Below, piece after piece: positions 6,054 through 13,484 of a DNA stretch of 16,555 bases. The notes under the pieces are model-generated. The model ran no database searches and had not been told where the DNA came from. It worked only from the letters and a program-made list of their open reading frames with translations. The position numbers were made by a program, and so were the translations under genes. The stretch is from Candidatus Moranbacteria bacterium CG_4_8_14_3_um_filter_34_16. GTDB lineage: Bacteria > Patescibacteriota > Minisyncoccia > Moranbacterales > UBA2206. Numbering within the stretch: position 1 is the stretch's first letter; each line of letters starts with the position of its first letter. The DNA is taken from NCBI GenBank assembly GCA_002782345.1, contig PFHO01000008.1, positions 1-16,555 on the forward strand. The letters are read 5' to 3'.

Positions 6054-7453
6054 AATCTTACTTCTTCTTTTTTAACGCTGTTCGCCGTTACAGTAACATT
6101 CAGTTCTTTATCAGAAAATCCATCAGCCGTAACTTTCAAATGATAAATTTCCGGCAAAAGAGGATCAGAAGAATCAGGAAAGAAAACTTTTCCATCACTG
6201 GAAGCAATAAATTCCTTATCATAACCCAAAACGGCATTGGTTAATTTCACCGTTGCTCCCGCAATAGGCAAACTTCCGGCATCATCCAACACAGTAACCA
6301 AAAGCGCGGTCATAGTTTTACTCGCCAACTTCGCCTCAATGTTTAATGTTCCATCTTCCGACAATAAAGAAAAATTTGTCGCCGGATTGATACTAATCAT
6401 TTCATAATCCGCCAAAGTTGAACCAATCAGAGAAAAAGTGTAATTTCCGGGACTGAGAGAGCTGAATATTTTTTCTCCCGAAGAATCAGTTGCGTCATCT
6501 TCATCAAAATTATAGATTGAGATAAGCGGATCTGTTGCATCCGTGCCCAATTTTCTCCCGCCCGTTAAATTAAAATTGGCATTCTCTATCGGCTGATTAA
6601 GATAATCTAAAATGGTAATTTTGATATTGGCTAATTTATTTTGCACGATATTTTTTACATTCATTGCTCCGGTTACTACTGAAGCATGCACATCCACCGG
6701 ATTATAGACGCTGTCGGGATAAGGTGGCATTGTGGTAACTGTTTCGTAACCATCTTTTGTTACCGTCAACTGATATTTTTGGATTGAATCAGTGATTGTA
6801 TTTCCCATAAAAGTTATATTTCCAGATGCATCCGTTGTGCCAAAAGTGTCTATTCCCGTATCTGGATTATAGATCGCCACTTTGGCGTCGGAAACAATCC
6901 CGCCCCCCAGTTGATCGCTAAAAATATTCACGGAAAGAATTCCGTCTCCAATATGAGGCACCTCTTTACCGGGAGGAACAAAACGAGAAACCAATTCAAC
7001 TTTCTCCGAGTTTCCACCATTATTCCACGAAACAGTAACGATTACTTTTTTATAATCTTCAAACCAAACCGTATCGCTAAATCCAATTCCATCAAAAGCA
7101 TCATCCACATAAACAATGTCCGTATGCACCGTGAACTGATGCCCGTTTTCTGAAACGACTTGATCCTGTGGAATATTGCCACTGATTGTTCCGCCTACCG
7201 TGCCGATATTGTCATAAGAAAGATTGCGAATAATTTCAATTTTTTCATTCCCAATCGCCAAAGCGCCCAAACGATTTTTCGCGTCTTGAATATAACGCAA
7301 ACCCACCGTAAAAACAGAATAAAAAGTTACCATAATCAAAGAAAAAATAAAAAGCACTGTCAAAGCCTCAATGAGCAAAAAAGCCTTTTGCATCTCTTTT
7401 TTCTTCGGATAAACTGTTTTATTTTTAAATTCTTTTCTATGGATAGAGCTCAT
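6050..7453 (-). CDS. PilV/GspI-like prepilin fused to three beta-sandwich repeats
   Basis: A 467-residue protein. Residues 25-50 (FLLIEALTVLFIFSLIM) form a class III prepilin helix with Glu at mature position 5. The residue before the cleavage site is Ala24, not the usual Gly. A pilin-like head runs to about 165. Three domains of 85-100 residues follow (about 171-258, 275-375 and 382-465). Each has the pattern of a carboxypeptidase-regulatory-like or Ig-like beta sandwich, for example VTVLDDAGSLPIAGATVKL followed by YHLKVTADGFSDKELNV. Such domains usually act as surface stalks or binding modules, so a tip adhesin is inferred. An internal ATG at 7393 would give a 4-residue leader. It is the first of the three minor-pilin genes. 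Confidence 0.85.
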   Translation of the reverse strand: MSSIHRKEFKNKTVYPKKKEMQKAFLLIEALTVLFIFSLIMVTFYSVFTVGLRYIQDAKNRLGALAIGNEKIEIIRNLSYDNIGTVGGTISGNIPQDQVVSENGHQFTVHTDIVYVDDAFDGIGFSDTVWFEDYKKVIVTVSWNNGGNSEKVELVSRFVPPGKEVPHIGDGILSVNIFSDQLGGGIVSDAKVAIYNPDTGIDTFGTTDASGNITFMGNTITDSIQKYQLTVTKDGYETVTTMPPYPDSVYNPVDVHASVVTGAMNVKNIVQNKLANIKITILDYLNQPIENANFNLTGGRKLGTDATDPLISIYNFDEDDATDSSGEKIFSSLSPGNYTFSLIGSTLADYEMISINPATNFSLLSEDGTLNIEAKLASKTMTALLVTVLDDAGSLPIAGATVKLTNAVLGYDKEFIASSDGKVFFPDSSDPLLPEIYHLKVTADGFSDKELNVTVTANSVKKEEVRL

Positions 7454-7499
7454 CTTACATTTAATTTCTAATTTTTAAACAATTTCTAACAACTTAATT

Positions 7500-7537
7500 T
7501 TGAAATTTAATCATTGAAAATTGATTGAAAGTTGAAA
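7500..7537. repeat. Short TTGAAA-type repeats in a spacer
   Basis: TTGAAA occurs at 7500, 7514, 7525 and 7532, with TTGATT at 7521, in the 88-base gap between pilC and the PilV-like gene. The spacing is irregular, so this is a degenerate low-complexity repeat with no evident function. Confidence 0.45.
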
Positions 7538-7541
7538 ATTA

Positions 7542-8762
7542 TTATTTGATATTATCCATCAAACTATACATCGGTTGCAACATAGAAACGGCAAAAAATC
7601 CCACCGCTGAACCAATGACGATCATTAAAACCGGCTCAACGATAGAAGATATATTTTTGGAAATTTGGCTGATTTCCGCTTCATAAAATTGAGCTAATTT
7701 TAAAAGCACTGAATCAGTTTTCCCGGTTTCTTCTCCCAACTGAATCATTTGAGTAAACAATATTGGAAATATTTTTGGTTTTTTTTGCGTAACTTTACTT
7801 AAATTTATTCCTTTTTTTATATTGGTAATCGCATCTAAAAAAGCATCTTGATAATAATAATTGGTAATAGTGTTGGAAAGTATTTTTAAAGATTCAACCA
7901 CCGGCACTCCCGATTTAAGAAGAGAACTGTAAATTCTGGCAAAACGAGCACAATTTATTTTTATAACCATATTCTTTATTACCGGAATGTTTATTAAAAA
8001 AAAGGCCAATGTTTTTTTTCCGGAAGACGTTGTCAAAAACACCTTCAAAAAAATCCCCAGAAAAACCGTTCCGACAATAATTGAAATACTGTGATTGGTC
8101 AACACTTTAGACAAGCCGATAACAAATTTGGTAGAAGCCGGAAGTTCCACGCTCATATCGGAAAAAACTCCCATCAATTTAGGCAAGATAAAAGTAAGCA
8201 TCACAATTCCAATGCCTATCATCGCTACAATTATAACCGCCGGATAAACCAGTGCCCCTTTCACTTTACTGGTTAATTCGTGTTCTTTTTCCAACTGGAG
8301 AGAAAGGATTTCCAATATCTCTTCCAAATTTCCGCTAGTCTCTCCCACTCTGATCATATTGACAAAAAGTTCATCAAAAACCGCTGGATATTTTGACAAA
8401 CTATCGGCAAAAGTTTTCCCCGCTTGAATCTCATTAAAAATATTATTTAACGTTTGAGAAAATCTTTTCTTGTCTGTTTGCAAAGATAAATTTTTCAAAG
8501 ACTGCGATAATGGCAACCCGGAAGAAATCATTACACTTAAATTACGAGTGAACATCAACTTATCAGTCAAAGAAATGCCGAAAAATCTGTCTGAAAAGTT
8601 TATTTTTACTTTCTTTTTTTCAGAAGAATTAAATTCTTTGAAAGAAGTCAAAATAAAACCTTGTAACCTTAAACCGGAAGCTAATTCTCTCTCATTTTTG
8701 ACTTCCACTTCTCCGCTTTTGGTTTGACCAAAATAATCTTTGGCGGTATAAAAAACTTTCAT
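7542..8762 (-). CDS. pilC: PilC inner-membrane platform protein of the type IV pilus
   Basis: A 406-residue polytopic membrane protein of normal PilC/GspF length. It has two T2SF repeats. The first (about 66-190) contains FTRNLSVMISSGLPLSQSL and FVNMIRVGETSGNLEEIL; the second (about 270-392) contains FARIYSSLLKSGVPVVESL and FTQMIQLGEETGKTDSVL. Membrane segments are at about 170-192, 222-242 and 376-396. PilC sits over the PilB motor, which is thought to rotate it to add pilin subunits. The gene lies 133 bases after pilB, a larger gap than elsewhere in the block. The ATG has no clear Shine-Dalgarno site. Confidence 0.96.
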   Translation of the reverse strand: MKVFYTAKDYFGQTKSGEVEVKNERELASGLRLQGFILTSFKEFNSSEKKKVKINFSDRFFGISLTDKLMFTRNLSVMISSGLPLSQSLKNLSLQTDKKRFSQTLNNIFNEIQAGKTFADSLSKYPAVFDELFVNMIRVGETSGNLEEILEILSLQLEKEHELTSKVKGALVYPAVIIVAMIGIGIVMLTFILPKLMGVFSDMSVELPASTKFVIGLSKVLTNHSISIIVGTVFLGIFLKVFLTTSSGKKTLAFFLINIPVIKNMVIKINCARFARIYSSLLKSGVPVVESLKILSNTITNYYYQDAFLDAITNIKKGINLSKVTQKKPKIFPILFTQMIQLGEETGKTDSVLLKLAQFYEAEISQISKNISSIVEPVLMIVIGSAVGFFAVSMLQPMYSLMDNIK

Positions 8763-8895
8763 AATTATAATGAATACTTATTTTTTTTATTTTTGTTTTT
8801 TAAAAAAAATTTAAAGTAAAACAACAAACCCTATTTTAAAAAATGATTAACATGGAAAAAATCCGCAAGAATGTTTTTGGCTTAAAAAAAATTAT

Positions 8896-10659
8896 TCATT
8901 CTTTAGTCACTCTCAATAGCTCTTCAATAGAAGTTATTCCCATAATCGCTTTTATAAATCCATCTTCCACCATTGTTGTCATCCCTTTTTGACAAACTTG
9001 ATTTTCAATCTCTTCCGCTGAAGCTTTTTGAGAAATCATCTTCTTTTCTTCTTCTTCTATCGCCAAAACTTCAAATATTCCCACTCTCCCATGGTAACCT
9101 TCCCCGTTGCATTGTTCGCATCCAACTGGCTTAAAAAATTTGATCATTTCCCAAGTGTCTTTGGATTTTATTTTATCTTTGCAAAACTCGCTTTTTTTAA
9201 CAATCTCCAAAATTTTTTTCGTATCATAAATAACACTTAAACTTTTTATCTCTTTAGCGTCTAAAAAATATTCTTTTTTACATTCATGGCATAGCTTTCT
9301 CACCAATCTTTGTGCGATTATGATGTTCACTGTGGAAGCTATCAAAAAGGGTTCCGCACCCATATCAATCAAACGAGGTAATGTTCCCGAAGCACTATTA
9401 GTATGAAGCGTTGATAAAACTAAATGACCGGTCATCGCCGAGTGAATTGCCATTTCCATTGTTTCCTTGTCCCTGATTTCCCCCACCATAATTATATCGG
9501 GATCCTGACGCAAGAGAGATCTTAATCCGGCGGCAAAAGTGAGCCCCACTTTGGGATAAATTTGAGTTTGATTTATGCGTGGCATTCTATATTCTACCGG
9601 GTCCTCCACTGTGCTGATGTTTACTTCTGGCGTATTCAAGATATCCATAATCGTATAAAGAGTGGTAGTTTTTCCGCTCCCGGTTGGTCCAGTAACTAAA
9701 ATCATTCCATTGGGACGATTGATTTCTCGATGAATAATTTCCAAATCATTTCCCATTAGTCCCATCTTTTCTAAAGTTAATCCTTTGGAAGATTCATTAA
9801 GCAGACGCATAACTATTTTTTCTCCATCAAAAATAGGCAGGATACTAACCCGAAAAGAAATTCTCAATCCGTCTTGTTCAATTTTAAAACGACCATCTTG
9901 CGGAATGCGATGTTCATCCAGTTTTAAGTTAGAAAGAACTTTTATTCTAGCGACAATTCCTTCTTTGACTTGTTTGGGAAGTGTCATCGCTTCATGCAAA
10001 ATTCCATCTATTCTGTAACGCACGCGTACTTCTTTCTCTTCCGGTTCAATATGAATATCGCTAGCATCTTGCAAAATGGCATGCTTTATTAAAGTATCCA
10101 CAATTCTAATAATTGGAAGACCTTGAGCCACTTTTTCCAAATCATCTTCCGAACTTTCCGGGTTTTCCTGAATTTGAGTAATCTCTCGAGAATTTTTTTC
10201 TATCATATCTCCAAATTCAGCTCTAAGACTTTTCTCATATTGTTTCAGCACCTCCAAAATTCCTTCTTCCGAAGTCAAACAAGAAACAATTTTGAGTCCG
10301 GTTTTTTTTCTGACAAAATCAATAGTTTGAATATCCTCAGGATTTACCATCGCTACTTTCAATTCTTTTCCTTTTTTTTCAAAAGCGATTATTTTGTATT
10401 TTTTAGCGATAATTTCCGGAATTATTTGAAGAGTTTCTTGTGAAATTATTTTTTTGGAGATATCCACAAAAGGAACACCCAAAATATAACTGTATAATTT
10501 TTTTAAACGAATTTCATCAATTATTTTTTTTTTCAGAAGAACATCGCCTAAACTTTTTTTTTCTTTTTCCGCTTCGCAAAAAGAATCCTCCAACTCCTGC
10601 GTGTCAATCATTCCGGAATCAGCGATAAATTCTTTCAATTGTTCATTGGATATCCTCAT
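8896..10659 (-). CDS. pilB: PilB type IV pilus assembly ATPase
   Basis: A 587-residue hexameric motor ATPase that drives pilus extension. An N-terminal MshEN-type domain (about 1-145) may bind a nucleotide signal such as cyclic di-GMP in relatives. Then come the N2 domain and the RecA-like core with Walker A GPTGSGKTTT (324-333), the Asp box around STVEDPVEY (349-357), Walker B around RQDPDIIMVGEIRD (384-397) and the His box LSTLHTNSA (415-423). Cysteine pairs CHEC (457/460) and CEQC (514/517) form the zinc site typical of PilB/GspE and absent from PilT, which separates it from a retraction motor. The start lies 26 bases after the response-regulator stop. Confidence 0.97.
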   Translation of the reverse strand: MRISNEQLKEFIADSGMIDTQELEDSFCEAEKEKKSLGDVLLKKKIIDEIRLKKLYSYILGVPFVDISKKIISQETLQIIPEIIAKKYKIIAFEKKGKELKVAMVNPEDIQTIDFVRKKTGLKIVSCLTSEEGILEVLKQYEKSLRAEFGDMIEKNSREITQIQENPESSEDDLEKVAQGLPIIRIVDTLIKHAILQDASDIHIEPEEKEVRVRYRIDGILHEAMTLPKQVKEGIVARIKVLSNLKLDEHRIPQDGRFKIEQDGLRISFRVSILPIFDGEKIVMRLLNESSKGLTLEKMGLMGNDLEIIHREINRPNGMILVTGPTGSGKTTTLYTIMDILNTPEVNISTVEDPVEYRMPRINQTQIYPKVGLTFAAGLRSLLRQDPDIIMVGEIRDKETMEMAIHSAMTGHLVLSTLHTNSASGTLPRLIDMGAEPFLIASTVNIIIAQRLVRKLCHECKKEYFLDAKEIKSLSVIYDTKKILEIVKKSEFCKDKIKSKDTWEMIKFFKPVGCEQCNGEGYHGRVGIFEVLAIEEEEKKMISQKASAEEIENQVCQKGMTTMVEDGFIKAIMGITSIEELLRVTKE

Positions 10660-10685
10660 TTTTGTTTTTTAAAAAATTGAAAAAA

Positions 10686-11057
10686 TCAGATTTTAAGAAT
10701 TTTTTTTATTTTTTCAGAAACCTCTATTAAGCTATGATCCGACTTCACTAAATAATTAGTAACCCCTCTTTCAAAAGCTTTTTGAATATCTTCAACACTT
10801 TCCAAATTAGTCAAAATGATCACTGGAATGTTTTTTCTTTTTTCATCCTCTTTGACTTCTTCTAAAATTTTAAACCCGTCTTTTTTAGGCAAAATTATAT
10901 CTAAAACTATCAAATCAAATTCTTCTTCTTTGATTAAATTCATTCCAATCTCTCCGTCCATTGCGATCTTCACATCAAAACCGTCTTCCCTCAAATAATC
11001 TTCCAAAGTTTCTCTTAACGCTTTTTCATCTTCAATGATAAGTATTCTTTTTTTCAT
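10686..11057 (-). CDS. Single-domain CheY-like response regulator
   Basis: A 123-residue stand-alone receiver domain. The acidic pair is E9/D10, the phospho-acceptor is D53 in LIVLDIILPKKDG, the switch threonine is T83 in VIILTN and the conserved lysine is K105 in YLVKSD. There is no DNA-binding or enzymatic output domain, so its effect must go through a protein partner. It follows the histidine kinase by 33 bases and precedes pilB by 26. It is plausibly the partner of that kinase and may act on the pilus machine or on another regulator; the target is an inference. A GGGAAG lies upstream of the ATG and may serve as a weak ribosome-binding site. Confidence 0.94.
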   Translation of the reverse strand: MKKRILIIEDEKALRETLEDYLREDGFDVKIAMDGEIGMNLIKEEEFDLIVLDIILPKKDGFKILEEVKEDEKRKNIPVIILTNLESVEDIQKAFERGVTNYLVKSDHSLIEVSEKIKKILKI

Positions 11058-11090
11058 ATATTTCTTCCCTATTTGAGATTTATTATTTTT

Positions 11091-12056
11091 TTATGCTTTC
11101 ATAATCTCCGCCATTTTTCCATTGTGACAAGGCAAGGAAAAAGAAAAAACGGAGCCGATATCTTCAATGGAATTGAACCAAATTTTTCCTCCGGATTGCT
11201 CAATGATATTTTTAGCGATATAAAGCCCCAAGCCAGTTCCTTTCGTTTGATATCTAGCCGCATTGTCGCTTCGAAAAAATTTTTCAAACACTCTCTTAAG
11301 TTGTTCTTCTGGTATTCCAACTCCAGTATCTTTTATCTCAAAAACAAAAAAATGATCTTTTTCAAAAAGACGAATATCCACCTTTCCGCCACTGGGAGTA
11401 TATTTTATCGCATTGCTCAAAAGATTTTCAACTACCAATTTTATCTTGTCAGGATCGCCAAATCCCAAAGACATTTCTTTCTTGAAACTGGCGTTAACTT
11501 CAATGTTTCTCTTTTCGGCCAAAATTGAAGATTCATTTATAGTTTCTTTGACAATTTTTTTGAAATCAAATTTTTTCTTACGAAAAATCATTCTATTTTG
11601 ATCAATTCGTGTAACATCCAAGAGATCGCTGACTAAACGATTCATTTTGCAAACCAAATCAAAGATATTCTTTACGTCGCTAATTTGTTTTTTGCTAAGA
11701 CCTTTATTGTATTTTTCCAAAAGCAATTCCGCACTCCATTTGATAGCCGAGATAGGAGTCCTAAGTTGATGCGAAGCCACACTGACAAATTCGCTTTTCA
11801 TTTTATTGATTCGTGCAACTTGTTCAAAAAGATTGATTATTGAAGAACCTACCGCTAAAATCACTGTCGCAACAATGCTTTCAGAAATAACCAATACTTG
11901 CGGACTATCATAATTTTTTGAAATAAAATAGGTGGCAGCCATAATAATCGCGGCCACTAGCCCCAAAATAATAAAAAGAAATCCGGGAGTTTGCCAAATT
12001 TTCACTCCCAAATTTTCTGCTTGTTTTCTCAAATTTAAGTCATTAATAAACTTCAT
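11091..12056 (-). CDS. Membrane histidine kinase with minimal sensor region
   Basis: A 321-residue sensor kinase. Two membrane helices (about 26-45 and 54-76) are joined by only about eight residues, so there is no extracellular sensor domain. It may sense the membrane or a partner protein. The HisKA dimer domain has the phospho-acceptor H96 in SVASHQLRTP. The catalytic domain has the N box VVENLLSNAIKYT, the G1 box DTGVGIPEE, an F region RVFEKFFRSD and the G2 box GTGLGLYIA, so it should be active. It is the first gene of the pilus block behind an extended -10 promoter, with a leader of about 130 bases. The receiver gene follows directly. Confidence 0.94.
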   Translation of the reverse strand: MKFINDLNLRKQAENLGVKIWQTPGFLFIILGLVAAIIMAATYFISKNYDSPQVLVISESIVATVILAVGSSIINLFEQVARINKMKSEFVSVASHQLRTPISAIKWSAELLLEKYNKGLSKKQISDVKNIFDLVCKMNRLVSDLLDVTRIDQNRMIFRKKKFDFKKIVKETINESSILAEKRNIEVNASFKKEMSLGFGDPDKIKLVVENLLSNAIKYTPSGGKVDIRLFEKDHFFVFEIKDTGVGIPEEQLKRVFEKFFRSDNAARYQTKGTGLGLYIAKNIIEQSGGKIWFNSIEDIGSVFSFSLPCHNGKMAEIMKA

Positions 12057-12165
12057 ATTTTTATTTTTGTTTCCAAATTTTTTTCAATTTTTTTCCAAAA
12101 ATAAATTCTTTTTTGAAAAAATACCTTACTATCGTCAAAACAAACCCCCTTTTATGAAAAAAACC

Positions 12166-12191
12166 AAAAATGTTTCCTTAAAAACATTTTT
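12166..12191. repeat. Perfect 10-bp inverted repeat next to the kinase promoter
   Basis: AAAAATGTTT (12166-12175) and AAACATTTTT (12182-12191) are perfectly complementary around a 6-base centre. The outer arm abuts the -10 box, so the likely transcription start lies inside the repeat. It could be a DNA operator. On the minus strand a run of seven T's follows after GG, so it might also stop read-through from the upstream genes. Confidence 0.5.
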
Positions 12192-12200
12192 ATTATACCA
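12192..12200 (-). promoter_or_regulatory. Extended -10 promoter for the kinase-receiver-pilus block
   Basis: The minus strand reads TGGTATAAT, a perfect -10 box with the TGn extension. A TTTTGC at the -35 distance is weak, as expected for an extended -10 promoter. Transcription would begin near 12185 and give a leader of about 130 bases before the kinase ATG. Confidence 0.6.
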
Positions 12201-12257
12201 CACTTGGTCAAAAAGCAAAATCAAATAAAGCTTGTTTATTCAAAATTCAACTTAGTT

Positions 12258-12282
12258 TAATTCTTATTATTTCTAAGAATTA
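12258..12282. repeat. Perfect 9-bp inverted repeat
   Basis: TAATTCTTA (12258-12266) pairs with TAAGAATTA (12274-12282) around a 7-base centre. A modest T-tract follows on the plus strand only, where no gene needs terminating, so its role is unclear. Confidence 0.4.
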
Positions 12283-12299
12283 TTTTTAATCTCAAAAAT

Positions 12300-12338
12300 C
12301 TATTTATTCAGCCAATATAACAGCAGTATTGCAATCAA
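12300..12338 (-). CDS. Speculative 12-residue hydrophobic peptide
   Basis: On the minus strand a strong GAGGAG site lies five bases before a TTG codon. The frame then reads MIAILLLYWLNK and stops. Strong Shine-Dalgarno sites are rare in this window, which is the main reason to notice it. It would lie upstream of the kinase promoter. Length and start codon make chance the most likely explanation. Confidence 0.15.
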   Translation of the reverse strand: MIAILLLYWLNK

Positions 12339-12446
12339 TAATTCTCCTCGCAATCTCAAGCTTTCAAAAAGAACGGTTTAAATAGAAACGCACTAACTAT
12401 GTTTTTTTATTATTGCTCGCTTAAAGTTGCACAAAAAAAATTATTT

Positions 12447-13376
12447 TCAGGATATGTTCAATCTTTTTTTGTTTTTTTCGTATAGCTCATATATTTTCGG
12501 TCCTTGTGGCTGAGGAAGAAAAACTAACATTTTTTCATTAGCAATAACCGCGCTTCCCTTTTGATAAGTTTTAGGATTTTTTTTTATCTTTTGCATCTGA
12601 ATATTTTTCATCTTTTTTTCCAACCAATCAAAACCAAAAAAAAATTCCGCCGTTTTTTTGAAGTATCGCGAAAAAAAACTATCAGTAATCCACAAAGATT
12701 CTAAAACTTGAAAAAAATAATAGTGAGTTCTGTATTTTTCAATCCAACGATTTTTTTCATAAAATTTTTGAAAAGTTTTCTTGCCAAAAATCGGCAAAAT
12801 AAAAAAATATTCAGAAGAAGAAAAAATATCTTTATATATCACTTCTAGAGAATCATTGGTTATGAAATAATTCAAACAAGCGCGATTTCTTATTTTTTTT
12901 CCGTATCTTCTTTTGCCCAAAAGGTGAACTAACACCGTAAAAAAAAATCTACCGGTAAAAATCTTCCCCTTTTCAATGACCACCATCAAATCTAGATCGC
13001 TTTTGGGAGTGGAATTTTTCATTGCCACTCTTCCGGTAATGGCAATCATTCTGACAAAAGGAGAAAATTTCAGCTTTGAAACCAATTTTTTCACAAGTTG
13101 AATTTTTCTTTGAGAAATTTTTTCTCTAGCGATTCTTTGCGCCACCAAATTATTTCTCCCTTTTAGAAAATAAAATCCCTGATAATTTTCCAAAAAAAAA
13201 TTTGCCTCTTTTGAATTCAATCTTTCAAAAATCTTCCCTAACGATATTTTTTTTTCACCGTTTTTTTCTTCCAGGTGTCGCATTAGATATTTCCATGTTT
13301 CCAAAAGTGTCAAAGGATATTCCAAAGTATCATAATAAACTATTGTAGAAAAAATTTGTTTGTCCAAAATATCCAT
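12447..13376 (-). CDS. Nucleotidyltransferase-fold protein with a winged-helix-like N-terminus
   Basis: A 309-residue protein. Residues 1-85 (DKQIFSTIVYYDTLEYPLTLLETWKYL and onward) look like a winged-helix region. The polymerase-beta-like nucleotidyltransferase motif follows at about 111-134: ITGRVAMKNSTPKSDLDLMVV. The SDLDL acids are present, but the usual GS at the loop is GR. CLNYFITND (about 167-175) may supply further active-site residues. The C-terminal part is rich in aromatic and basic residues. Related proteins are found near many small-genome bacteria genes without a known substrate, so no reaction is assigned. The gene follows uvrA by 108 bases and may share its transcript. It is separated from the kinase by the long control region. 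Confidence 0.75.
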   Translation of the reverse strand: MDILDKQIFSTIVYYDTLEYPLTLLETWKYLMRHLEEKNGEKKISLGKIFERLNSKEANFFLENYQGFYFLKGRNNLVAQRIAREKISQRKIQLVKKLVSKLKFSPFVRMIAITGRVAMKNSTPKSDLDLMVVIEKGKIFTGRFFFTVLVHLLGKRRYGKKIRNRACLNYFITNDSLEVIYKDIFSSSEYFFILPIFGKKTFQKFYEKNRWIEKYRTHYYFFQVLESLWITDSFFSRYFKKTAEFFFGFDWLEKKMKNIQMQKIKKNPKTYQKGSAVIANEKMLVFLPQPQGPKIYELYEKNKKRLNIS

Positions 13377-13484
13377 AAAAAATAAATTTCATTTTTTATC
13401 TTTCTTGAAAAAATAGAGGCATCCTGTTGAAAAACTGTTTGAAAAAATAAATTTTGTCTAATTTTTTTTGATTGCCAAAACTTT

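Larger units (their letters stand above)
12057..12446. other. Gene-free control region upstream of the kinase and pilus block
   Basis: This 390-base spacer separates the nucleotidyltransferase gene from the kinase gene, both on the minus strand. No sizeable open frame fits either strand. It holds an extended -10 promoter (12192-12200), two perfect inverted repeats (12166-12191 and 12258-12282), a TAAAAGGGGGTTTGT motif on the minus strand (12154-12140) and a tiny frame after a strong GAGGAG site (12338-12300). Confidence 0.65.

Noticed and set aside
8896..10659. PilB read as a PilT or GspE-type motor
   Set aside because: The N-terminal MshEN-like domain and the two cysteine pairs argue against PilT. 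The pilC, pilM, pilN and pilO neighbours favour a type IV pilus over type II secretion.
11099..11320. 73-residue minus-strand frame inside the kinase gene
   Set aside because: It is an out-of-frame shadow of the catalytic domain of the histidine kinase, whose own frame is intact with all motifs.
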